Below are positions 1 through 6,035 of a stretch of DNA of 12,616 nt, piece after piece (the stretch's first letter is position 1; each line of letters begins with the position of its first letter). The notes under the pieces are model-generated. The model did no database searches. It saw only the letters and a list, made by a program, of their open reading frames with translations, and was not told the DNA's origin. The stretch lies in NCBI GenBank assembly GCA_021845555.1, contig JAJZVS010000069.1:1-12616 (forward strand). The letters run 5' to 3'. The stretch comes from Pseudomonadota bacterium (GTDB taxonomy: Bacteria; Pseudomonadota; Alphaproteobacteria; Acetobacterales; Acetobacteraceae). A program made the translations under genes and the position numbers.

Positions 1-45
1 GACGGGCAACAACCTGACGGCCATCAACCTGACGGGCATCGATCG
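1..45. repeat. three imperfect 15-bp tandem repeats
   Basis: On the plus strand three consecutive 15-base units each begin GACGG: GACGGGCAACAACCT, GACGGCCATCAACCT and GACGGGCATCGATCG. Units 1 and 2 differ at two positions; unit 3 diverges in its last five bases. Since 15 is a multiple of three, the minus-strand frame reads them as related pentads (IDARQ, VDGRQ, VVAR-). The array touches the window edge and may continue to the left. Confidence 0.6.
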
Positions 46-73
46 GAAGCAGGGAGAGCGGCAGTCCGTCCAT
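1..73 (-). CDS. 5' end of an unidentified gene (possibly lpxC)
   Basis: An open minus-strand frame starts with ATG at 73 and runs off the left window edge, giving 24 residues that begin MDGLPLSLLPIDARQVDGRQ. An in-frame ATG at 85 would add MPPP. A Shine-Dalgarno-like AAGGA lies 11 nt before the ATG at 73, which favours that start. The frame lies just beyond the putative operon terminator. In many alphaproteobacteria the gene after ftsZ is lpxC (lipid A biosynthesis deacetylase), and a short variable N-terminal extension before the LpxC core would fit. No LpxC motif is reached inside the window, so the identity is inferred from synteny only. The last codons come from three imperfect 15-bp repeats (positions 1-45). 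It could also be a non-coding stretch that happens to be open. Confidence 0.35.
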   Translation of the reverse strand, partial: MDGLPLSLLPIDARQVDGRQVVAR

Positions 74-148
74 CGGTGGCGGCATCCTTCGGCAGCGTCG
101 GGGCGGGGCCAAAAACGAAGTGCCCGTGCGCGATGCCCGGAAACGAAT

Positions 149-176
149 CGGGCCACCCCAAGCTAGGGGTGGCCCG
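149..176 (-). terminator. probable Rho-independent terminator of the dcw operon
   Basis: A perfect inverted repeat has an 11-bp GC-rich stem (149-159 pairing with 166-176) and a 6-nt loop. It lies about 90 nt past the ftsZ stop. Read on the minus strand the stem is followed by ATTCGTTT, a weak and interrupted T tract. On the plus strand it is followed by CGGTCCGCG with no T tract, so it is oriented to end the dcw transcript. It also separates the cluster from the next minus-strand frame. The poor T tract leaves open partial or Rho-assisted termination. Confidence 0.7.
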
Positions 177-266
177 CGGTCCGCGCCAGTCAAGCTTTAT
201 TTCTGAGTGTTACGCCGTAACCAGTTGATAGAACGACTGTTTTTGCGCTGCAGCGGAGGCGGCGGT
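177..266 (-). other. ftsZ 3' untranslated region
   Basis: These 90 bases between the ftsZ stop and the terminator hairpin are noticeably more AT-rich than the genes. They contain a small inverted repeat, GTTAC-GCC-GTAAC (209-221). I see no gene and no convincing promoter here. Confidence 0.6.
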
Positions 267-1895
267 TCAGGACGACTGGCGGCGCAGGAAGGTGGGGATC
301 TCGAGCCCCATGTCCTCGCCGCCGACCGGATGCACCGAGGGGCGCGGCTCGGGCCGCGGTTCGGCAGCCGGATCGCGGCGCATCGCCTCCGGCGCGGCGG
401 GCTGCGGCGTGCCGGCGGGCGCGGCACGCCGGCGCAGCAGGCCGGTCACGTTGCCGAACAGGCTGTGGCGCGGCGCCTCGGGCGGGGTCGGCGCGGCGGC
501 CTGCGGGCGCGACGGCTCGGCGAACAGGCCGGAACGCGGGCGCAGGCCGGTCGGCCGCGGGGCCGCCGGATCGGCCGCCGGCTGGTGCCCGGAGGGGGGG
601 GCAGCGGGATGCGTGGTCTGATAGGCTGGCTCCCCGTGCAGCTCGCCGGAAGGGGGCGGCGTGAGCGGGGCGGAGCGGCGCAACCCGGCGCCCGACAGCG
701 CGTGCGGCTGCGGCTGCGGGGGCGGGGGCGCCATCCCGCCGGCATGCGGCGCCGCATGGGGCGTCGTGTGCGGCGGGACCGCGAAGCCCTGGGCAGCCTC
801 GATCGCGCCGGTGAGGATCTGCTGCGGGCCGGACGCCGGCGCGGCATGGATCGTGTCGTCGGCCGCCATCGCCGCGCTGCCGCCGACCGCGACCAGGCGC
901 GGGCGTTGCGCCTCGGCGCGATGCGGCGTGTCGATGCCGGTCGCCACCACCGATACGCGCACGCGCCCGGTCAGGCTCTCGTCGATCGCCGAGCCGAAGA
1001 TGATGTTGGCGTCCTCGTCCACTTCCTCGCGGATGCGGTTGGCGGCCTGATCGACCTCGAACAGCGTCATGTCGTCGCCGCCGGTGATGTTGATCAGCAG
1101 GCCGCGCGCCCCGGCCATCGAGGTGTCTTCCAGCAGCGGGTTGTTGATTGCGGCCTCGGCGGCGCGGATGGCGCGGTTCTCCCCGTCCGCCTCGCCGGTG
1201 CCCATCATCGCCTTGCCCATCTCCGCCATCACGGTGCGGATATCGGCGAAGTCGAGGTTCACCAGGCCGGGCGCCATCATCAGGTCGGTGACGCCGCGCA
1301 CGCCCATGTAGAGGACCTGGTCCGCCATCTTGAAGGCGTCCTTCCAGGTGGTGCGGTCGTTCGCCATCCTGAACAGGTTCTGGTTCGGGATCACGATCAG
1401 CGTATCGACCCACTGCTGCAGTTCTTCGATCCCCTGGTCGGCGCAGCGGGCGCGGCGCACGCCCTCGAAGGTGAACGGCTTGGTGACCACACCGACGGTG
1501 AGGATGTTGCGCTCGCGGGCCATCTTCGCGATCACCGGCGCCGCGCCGGTGCCGGTGCCGCCGCCCATGCCGGCGGTGATGAACACCATGTGCGCGCCGT
1601 CCAGGTGCCGGTACAGCTCGTCGGAGGCCTCCTCGGCCGCCGCCTTGCCGATCTCCGGCTTCGCGCCGGCGCCCAGTCCCTGCGTGATGTGCGGGCCGAG
1701 CTGGATGCGGCGGTCGGCGCGCGAGTGCATCAACTGCTGCGCGTCGGTGTTGGCCACCACGAAATCGACGCCCTGGAGATTGGCGGCGATCATGTTGTCC
1801 ACGGCGTTGGTGCCGCCGCCACCGACCCCGATCACGGTGATCCGGGGCGTGAAGTCGGTGTGCATCTGCTGCGGAATCGTCAGGTTGAGCGTCAT
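267..1895 (-). CDS. ftsZ: cell division GTPase FtsZ
   Basis: This tubulin-like GTPase polymerises into the Z ring at mid-cell and recruits the divisome. The 542-residue product shows the nucleotide-binding start (VIGVGGGGTNAV, about 21-32), the tubulin signature GGGTGTGAAP (111-120), E144 and R148 of the GTP site, and the catalytic T7 loop NLDFADI (213-219). The globular part ends near residue 325. A Pro/Ala-rich, probably disordered linker of about 195 residues follows, then the conserved C-terminal peptide (EDMGLEIPTFLRR, 527-539) that docks FtsA and other partners. The protein is far longer than E. coli FtsZ (383 aa), but long linkers are usual in alphaproteobacteria. The start is supported by GGGGGA 9 nt upstream and by an ATGA overlap with a 26-codon ORF filling the gap from ftsA. 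Three GANTC sites flank the start. It is the last gene before the terminator. Confidence 0.98.
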   Translation of the reverse strand: MTLNLTIPQQMHTDFTPRITVIGVGGGGTNAVDNMIAANLQGVDFVVANTDAQQLMHSRADRRIQLGPHITQGLGAGAKPEIGKAAAEEASDELYRHLDGAHMVFITAGMGGGTGTGAAPVIAKMARERNILTVGVVTKPFTFEGVRRARCADQGIEELQQWVDTLIVIPNQNLFRMANDRTTWKDAFKMADQVLYMGVRGVTDLMMAPGLVNLDFADIRTVMAEMGKAMMGTGEADGENRAIRAAEAAINNPLLEDTSMAGARGLLINITGGDDMTLFEVDQAANRIREEVDEDANIIFGSAIDESLTGRVRVSVVATGIDTPHRAEAQRPRLVAVGGSAAMAADDTIHAAPASGPQQILTGAIEAAQGFAVPPHTTPHAAPHAGGMAPPPPQPQPHALSGAGLRRSAPLTPPPSGELHGEPAYQTTHPAAPPSGHQPAADPAAPRPTGLRPRSGLFAEPSRPQAAAPTPPEAPRHSLFGNVTGLLRRRAAPAGTPQPAAPEAMRRDPAAEPRPEPRPSVHPVGGEDMGLEIPTFLRRQSS

Positions 1896-1947
1896 GGCGA
1901 TATGTCCCCCGGACCGAGCGTGTTGTTTGACTCCTTGTCCGCGATTC
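1874..1947. promoter_or_regulatory. cluster of three GANTC sites at the ftsZ 5' end
   Basis: GANTC occurs at 1874-1878 (inside ftsZ, codons 6-8), 1929-1933 and 1943-1947 (both in the ftsA-ftsZ gap, 14 bp apart). By eye I find only about a dozen in the whole window, so three in 74 bp is a local cluster. GANTC is the target of the alphaproteobacterial methyltransferase CcrM. In Caulobacter, methylated GANTC with the factor GcrA is known to promote ftsZ transcription. A cell-cycle-controlled internal ftsZ promoter here is inference; I cannot see clear -35/-10 elements. Confidence 0.4.
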
Positions 1948-1972
1948 GGAGCAAGGGCGAAGGTGCGTCCAT
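1892..1972 (-). CDS. 26-codon ORF bridging ftsA and ftsZ
   Basis: This small ORF fills the 76-nt gap between ftsA and ftsZ exactly. Its ATG (1972) shares one base with the ftsA stop (TGATG), and its TGA overlaps the ftsZ start (ATGA). A strong Shine-Dalgarno-like GAAGGA within the ftsA 3' end lies 9 nt before its ATG. The peptide starts MDAPSPLLRIADKES and ends GPGDISP. It has no membrane segment or motif I recognise. The simplest role is a translational bridge handing ribosomes from ftsA to ftsZ; it may instead be a chance open frame in a leader region. Whether the peptide is stable or functional cannot be judged from one sequence. Confidence 0.3.
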   Translation of the reverse strand: MDAPSPLLRIADKESNNTLGPGDISP

Positions 1973-3288
1973 CAGACGCGATCCTTCAGAAATGTGACGA
2001 TGCGGCGCAGCAGACCGGCCGGCTGCGCCGTCTCGAAATCGATATCCTGCATCGTGCGGCCCTCGCCGGCGGCCCAGGCGAGCAGCCCGGCCGCGGTGGC
2101 GAAGCCGGGGCCGGAGGCGGCGTCCGCCAGCCCGCCCAGCGCGCCCGGCCGGCCGAGCCGCACCTGGCGGCCCAGGATCGCCGCGGCCATTTCCCGCACC
2201 CCGCCCAGCTGGCAGGCGCCGCCGGTCAGCACCACCCGGTTGCCGGCGGCGCGCGACAGGCCGGATTGTTCCAGCCGCTCCTTCACCAGTTCGAAGGTTT
2301 CCTCGATGCGCGGGCGGATGATGCTCACCAGCATGCTGCGCGGCACCTTGGCGATCTGGTGCTCCTCCTCGCCGACCAGCGGCACCGGCAACAGCTCGCG
2401 CTCGTCGTCCGGGGAGGCGGCGGTGCTGCCATACAGCGTCTTCAGCCGCTCGGCATGCGCCACCGGCGTGGACAGCAGCCGGGCGAGGTCGTTGGTGACG
2501 TGCGCGCCGCCCACCGGCAGTTGCGCGGTGTGCAGCAGCTGGCCCTCGGCGAACACCGCCATGCCGGTGGTGCCGCCGCCCATGTCGATCACGGTGGCGC
2601 CGAGCTCGCGCTCGTCCTCCACCAGCACCGCCATCCCGGCGGCCATCGGCGCGGAAACGAGTTCGGCGATATCGAGGTCGCAGCGCGCGACGCAGGCGCC
2701 GAGCGAGCGCAGCGCGCTGGTGGCGGCGTCGATCACGTGCAGCCGCGCGGTGAGCGTGGAACAGAACAGTCCGCGCGGATCCGCCACCCCATCGGTGTCG
2801 TCGGCCGAGAACGACAGCGGCAGCGCGTGGATCGTCTCGCGCCCGTTGCCCTCGGCGCGCGCGCGGCCCTCGGCGACGATGCGGCGGATGTCCTGCTCCT
2901 CCACCGCCCGCCCGCCGCCGCCGGCGCTGCCGACCGGCCATTGCACGTTGAACAGCCGGCTTTCCGGCTGCCCGCAGGTGAGGTTCACCGTCACCGCGCG
3001 CAGCCTTGTATCGGCCATGTCCTCGGCCTGGCCGACGGCGGCGCGGATGGCACGCTCGGCTTCTTCCAGATCGACCACGCCGCCGCCGCGCACGCCCTTG
3101 CCGCGATGCCAGCCGAAGCCGAGCACGCGCAGCCGCCCGTCGCTCTCCTGGCGGCCGATCAGGCACACGACCTTGGTGCTGCCGATGTCCAGCACGCCGA
3201 ACGGTCCGCTGCGGCCGGTGCGCGGCCGCGGCGTTTCCTCGGTTCCGCCACCCGGGGGCGGCAGCACGCGACGCGCCATGTCGTTCAT
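1972..3288 (-). CDS. ftsA: cell division protein FtsA (actin-like Z-ring anchor)
   Basis: FtsA is an actin-family ATPase that tethers FtsZ filaments to the inner face of the cytoplasmic membrane and recruits later divisome proteins. The 438-residue product has the phosphate-1 motif VLDIGSTKV (32-40), the SHS2/1C region (about 100-190), phosphate-2 VIDMGGGTT (233-241) and the adenosine motif VVLTGGACQLGG (352-363). It ends in an amphipathic helix, GLLRRIVTFLKDRV (425-438), the expected membrane-targeting sequence. The N-terminus carries a Pro/Arg-rich extension of about 25 residues. GGAG 7 nt upstream supports the ATG at 3288. The 13-nt gap from ftsQ is spanned by a six-residue ORF. The stop overlaps the ATG of the 26-codon ORF leading to ftsZ. 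Confidence 0.97.
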   Translation of the reverse strand: MNDMARRVLPPPGGGTEETPRPRTGRSGPFGVLDIGSTKVVCLIGRQESDGRLRVLGFGWHRGKGVRGGGVVDLEEAERAIRAAVGQAEDMADTRLRAVTVNLTCGQPESRLFNVQWPVGSAGGGGRAVEEQDIRRIVAEGRARAEGNGRETIHALPLSFSADDTDGVADPRGLFCSTLTARLHVIDAATSALRSLGACVARCDLDIAELVSAPMAAGMAVLVEDERELGATVIDMGGGTTGMAVFAEGQLLHTAQLPVGGAHVTNDLARLLSTPVAHAERLKTLYGSTAASPDDERELLPVPLVGEEEHQIAKVPRSMLVSIIRPRIEETFELVKERLEQSGLSRAAGNRVVLTGGACQLGGVREMAAAILGRQVRLGRPGALGGLADAASGPGFATAAGLLAWAAGEGRTMQDIDFETAQPAGLLRRIVTFLKDRV

Positions 3289-3305
3289 CGCTTCGCTCCG
3301 CTCAT
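3285..3305 (-). other. six-residue ORF (MSGAKR) bridging ftsQ and ftsA
   Basis: An ATG at 3305 overlaps the ftsQ stop as ATGA. It opens a frame of six codons, MSGAKR, whose TGA (3287-3285) overlaps the ftsA ATG (3288) as ATGA. It has no Shine-Dalgarno sequence of its own, so translation would depend on ribosomes finishing ftsQ. The ftsA Shine-Dalgarno GGAG lies inside it. It is short enough to be coincidence, but it repeats the arrangement seen at two other junctions. Confidence 0.3.
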
Positions 3306-4171
3306 GTGGATTTGCCCGGCTTGCGCGGGGCCGGCTTGCCGTCCGGGGTTTGCGCCGCCGCGTCGATCGGGCGCAGCACCAGCATGCTGGGCAGCCGCAT
3401 GTCGATGAAATGCAGCGGCCGGTCGAGCAGGGCGAACCGGGCTTGCAGCGCCACCAGACGGGTAATCGCCGCCACCGCGTGGCCCTCCGGCAAGCGCACC
3501 ACGGTGCCCGATTTCATCTGCAAGTTCCAACGCCGCTCGCCGACCCGCACCATCGCCGCCACCTGCGCGGCCAGCGCCGGTTGATTGTTCAGCGCATCGA
3601 TCAGCCGCGCCGCCGCTTGCGGCGCGCCGGGCCCCACCACCAGCGGCAGGGCGCGGAAATCGGCCACGTTGCGGCTGGTCACGACATTGCCGGCGCGGTC
3701 GATCAGGGTGAAATGCCCGTGGTCCTGCCAGACCGCGAACGGGCGGCGCTCGTGCAGCCGCACCACGATGGTGCCCGGCAGCCTCCGCTCCACCGTCGCG
3801 CGATCGACCCAGGACAGACGCTCGATCCGGGCTTCCGCCGCGCTGATCGAGAAGCCCATGATCGGATCGCCCTTCTGCACCCCGAGCGCGGCGCGCAGCA
3901 CCGGCTCGGGCGTGTTGGCGCGGCCCTCGACCACGATATGCGCGACCCGCATCCCGCCCGCCGCCGCATCGCGCCCGAGGGCGGCCTGCAGCCGCGCCAG
4001 CGCGCCGCCGGGCGCGGCCGAATGCAGCAGCACGATGCCGGCCAGCACCGCGAGGGTGGTGAACGCGCCCCAGCCGGCCGGCCGCAGCAGCCAGCGCTGG
4101 CGGCGGAGCGCCAGCCGGAGCCGCCCCGGCCGGTCGTTGATCGAGTTGCGCGGCGCGCGGGCCATCTTCAT
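3302..4171 (-). CDS. ftsQ: cell division protein FtsQ (DivIB family)
   Basis: FtsQ is a bitopic inner-membrane protein linking early divisome proteins to the septal synthase complex through FtsB/FtsL. The 289-residue product has a basic cytoplasmic N-terminus, one membrane segment (about 33-51, FTTLAVLAGIVLLHS) and a periplasmic part. The latter holds a POTRA domain (about 75-143, from RVAHIVVEGR) and the FtsQ beta domain with motif RRPFAVWQ. The start at 4171 forms ATGA with the ddl stop. A second in-frame ATG at 4165 (MARAPRN) is better placed behind GGGGGA, 6 nt away, and may be the real start. The frame stays open to 4369, but that extension lies inside ddl and has no FtsQ character. Confidence 0.94.
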   Translation of the reverse strand: MKMARAPRNSINDRPGRLRLALRRQRWLLRPAGWGAFTTLAVLAGIVLLHSAAPGGALARLQAALGRDAAAGGMRVAHIVVEGRANTPEPVLRAALGVQKGDPIMGFSISAAEARIERLSWVDRATVERRLPGTIVVRLHERRPFAVWQDHGHFTLIDRAGNVVTSRNVADFRALPLVVGPGAPQAAARLIDALNNQPALAAQVAAMVRVGERRWNLQMKSGTVVRLPEGHAVAAITRLVALQARFALLDRPLHFIDMRLPSMLVLRPIDAAAQTPDGKPAPRKPGKST

Positions 4172-5094
4172 TCCCCCGCCCGGCATGCGGCGCGTTCCAC
4201 CATCCAGGCGCACAGCGCGGGGAACCCCATGCCGCAATGCGCCGCCTGTTCCGGCAGCAACGAGGTGCGCGTCAGGCCGGGCTGGGTGTTCACTTCCAGC
4301 AGCACCAGCCGGCCGGGTGGGCCGGCGGTTTCGTCGTAGCGGAAATCCGCCCGGCTCGCGCCGCGGCACCCCAGCGCGCGATGCGCCGCCACCGCCATCT
4401 CCAGCGCGCGTCCGTAGATCGCGGCATCGACCGGCGCCGGGATCAGGTGGCGCGAGCCGCCGTCGGCGTATTTCGACTCGTAATTATAGAAACCGGCGGC
4501 CTGGGCGATGATCTCGGTCACCGCCAGGGCGCGGTCCTCCAGCACGCCCACGGTGAGCTCGCGGCCGGGGATGTATTCTTCCACCAGCGCGGCGCGGCCG
4601 TAGCGCCAGGTCCGCGCGATCTCGGCGCGGCGGTTGTCGCCGATGCGCACGATCTCCACGCCCACCGAGGATCCCTCGTTCGGTGGCTTGACCACATAGG
4701 GCAGCGGCAGCGGATCGGCGGCGGCGAGTTCGTCCCGCCCGACCAGCCGGCCGAGCGGCACCGGCAGGCCGGCGGCGGCGAAGATCGTCTTTGCGGCGGT
4801 CTTGTCCATCGCCAGGGCGGAGGCGCGCACGCCGGAATGGGTGTAGGGGATCGCCAGCCAGTCGAGCACGCCCTGGATCGTGCCGTCCTCGCCGAAACGT
4901 CCGTGCAGCGCGTTGAACACCGCATCCGGCGCCGGTGTCAGCGCGGCGATCAGGGCGCGCGCGTCGTCGGTCACCTCGATCGGCGTCACCTCGAACCCCG
5001 CCTCGCGCAGCGCGCCGATCACCGCCGCGCCGGAGGCGAGGCTCACCTCGCGCTCGGCGGAGATCCCGCCATACAGGACGGCGACGCGGGTCAT
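4168..5094 (-). CDS. ddl: D-alanine--D-alanine ligase
   Basis: This ATP-grasp ligase joins two D-alanines to give the dipeptide that MurF adds to UDP-MurNAc-tripeptide. The 308-residue product is of normal length. Visible motifs are LYGGISAEREVSL (7-19; E14 matches E. coli DdlB E15), ALHGRFGEDGTIQG (62-75), the glycine/serine loop NEGSSVG (139-145), EYIPGRELTVG (173-183), K208-Y209 (DdlB K215-Y216) and the metal-site motif EVNTQPGLTRTSLLPEQ (267-283). The tyrosine at 209 fits D-Ala-D-Ala rather than D-Ala-D-lactate specificity. GGAG 8 nt upstream and the ATGA overlap with the murB stop fix the start. Its stop overlaps the ftsQ start. Confidence 0.97.
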   Translation of the reverse strand: MTRVAVLYGGISAEREVSLASGAAVIGALREAGFEVTPIEVTDDARALIAALTPAPDAVFNALHGRFGEDGTIQGVLDWLAIPYTHSGVRASALAMDKTAAKTIFAAAGLPVPLGRLVGRDELAAADPLPLPYVVKPPNEGSSVGVEIVRIGDNRRAEIARTWRYGRAALVEEYIPGRELTVGVLEDRALAVTEIIAQAAGFYNYESKYADGGSRHLIPAPVDAAIYGRALEMAVAAHRALGCRGASRADFRYDETAGPPGRLVLLEVNTQPGLTRTSLLPEQAAHCGMGFPALCAWMVERAACRAGE

Positions 5095-6035
5095 GCCACC
5101 GGCTCCGGCTTGCCCGCCGGGCGCCCGGACGGCAGGCCGAGGCGGCGGATTTCCCATTCGAGCGTGACCCCTGTCGCCTCGCGCACGCGCCGGCGGACCT
5201 CCTCGCCCAGCCCCTCCAGATCGGCCGCGGTCGCGGCGCCGGTGTTGATCAGGAAGTTGCAGTGTTTTTCCGACACCATCGCCGCGCCGCGGGTCAGGCC
5301 GCGGCAGCCGGCGGCGGCGATCAGTTCCCAGGCCTTCTGCGCCGGCGGATTGCGGAAGGTCGATCCGCCGGTGCGGGCGCGGATCGGCTGGCTGGCTTCC
5401 CGCGCGGCGCGGATCGCGTCCATGCGCGCGGCGATCGCCGCCGGCAGGTCGGGCCGGGCGCGCAGCCGGGCGCGCACCACCGCCGCGCCATGCGGCAGAT
5501 GCGCGTGGCGATAGGCGAACGCCAGATCGGCCGCGGACAGGCGCAGCGCCTGGCCGTCGCGGGAAACAATCTCCGCCCAGTCCAGGCAATCGGCGGTCTC
5601 GCTGCCATAGGCGCCGGCGTTCATCGCCACCGCGCCGCCGATCGTGCCGGGAATGCCGGACAGGAACTCGAGCCCCGCCAGCCCCGCGCGCGCGGCGTGT
5701 TCCGCCACCGTCACATCGAGCGCGCCGGCGCCGGCGATCACGCCGTCGGCTTCGGTCACGATTGCCGTGAAGCCGCGCGCCAGCCGGATCGTCACGCCCG
5801 GCAGCCCGCCGTCGCGCAGGATCACGTTGGAGCAGGCGCCGAGCACCTGCACCGGCCAGTCGGGCGGCAGCGCGGCCAGGAAGGCGGCGAGATCGGCGGC
5901 ATCCGCCGGCCGCACCAGCGCCTCCGCCGGGCCGCCCACGCGGAACCAGGTGGTGGGCGCCAGCGCCGCGTCCCGCTGCATCCGTCCGCGCAACGGCGGC
6001 AGATCGGGTGCGGAAAGAGCCATCGCCGCGCTCAT
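5091..6035 (-). CDS. murB: UDP-N-acetylenolpyruvoylglucosamine reductase
   Basis: MurB is a cytoplasmic FAD enzyme that reduces UDP-GlcNAc-enolpyruvate with NADPH to UDP-MurNAc. The 314-residue product shows the FAD-binding part: TTWFRVGGPAEAL (28-40), VLGACSNVILRDGG (64-77) and FLSGIPGTIGGAVAMNAGAYG (124-144). Then come the substrate residues: AYR with R176, the catalytic serine S225 in GGSTFRNP, the stretch AGCRGL...VSEKHCNFLIN (242-264), and E295 in LEWEIRRLG. The lack of the long insertion of E. coli MurB suggests the type II form. The start at 6035 gives ATGA with the murC stop. An in-frame ATG at 6023 is a less likely alternative, and the open frame up to 6107 overlaps murC without MurB character. 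Confidence 0.96.
   Translation of the reverse strand: MSAAMALSAPDLPPLRGRMQRDAALAPTTWFRVGGPAEALVRPADAADLAAFLAALPPDWPVQVLGACSNVILRDGGLPGVTIRLARGFTAIVTEADGVIAGAGALDVTVAEHAARAGLAGLEFLSGIPGTIGGAVAMNAGAYGSETADCLDWAEIVSRDGQALRLSAADLAFAYRHAHLPHGAAVVRARLRARPDLPAAIAARMDAIRAAREASQPIRARTGGSTFRNPPAQKAWELIAAAGCRGLTRGAAMVSEKHCNFLINTGAATAADLEGLGEEVRRRVREATGVTLEWEIRRLGLPSGRPAGKPEPVA

Noticed and set aside
188..193. TTGACT on the minus strand as a -35 element for the downstream gene
   Set aside because: No acceptable -10 lies 16-18 bases on; that space is occupied by the GC-rich terminator stem.
209..221. GTTAC-GCC-GTAAC inverted repeat as a terminator or operator
   Set aside because: A 5-bp stem with a 3-nt loop is too short, and the 11-bp hairpin at 149-176 is a far better terminator.
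207..1997. Plus-strand ORF of 596 codons antisense to ftsZ
   Set aside because: It is a GC-driven shadow of ftsZ with Arg/Gly/His-rich composition, no domain and no spacing signals. FtsZ on the other strand is certain.
1994..4339. Plus-strand ORF of 781 codons antisense to ftsA, ftsQ and part of ddl
   Set aside because: Low-complexity Ser/Arg/Pro composition and full overlap with three recognised genes mark it as an antisense shadow.
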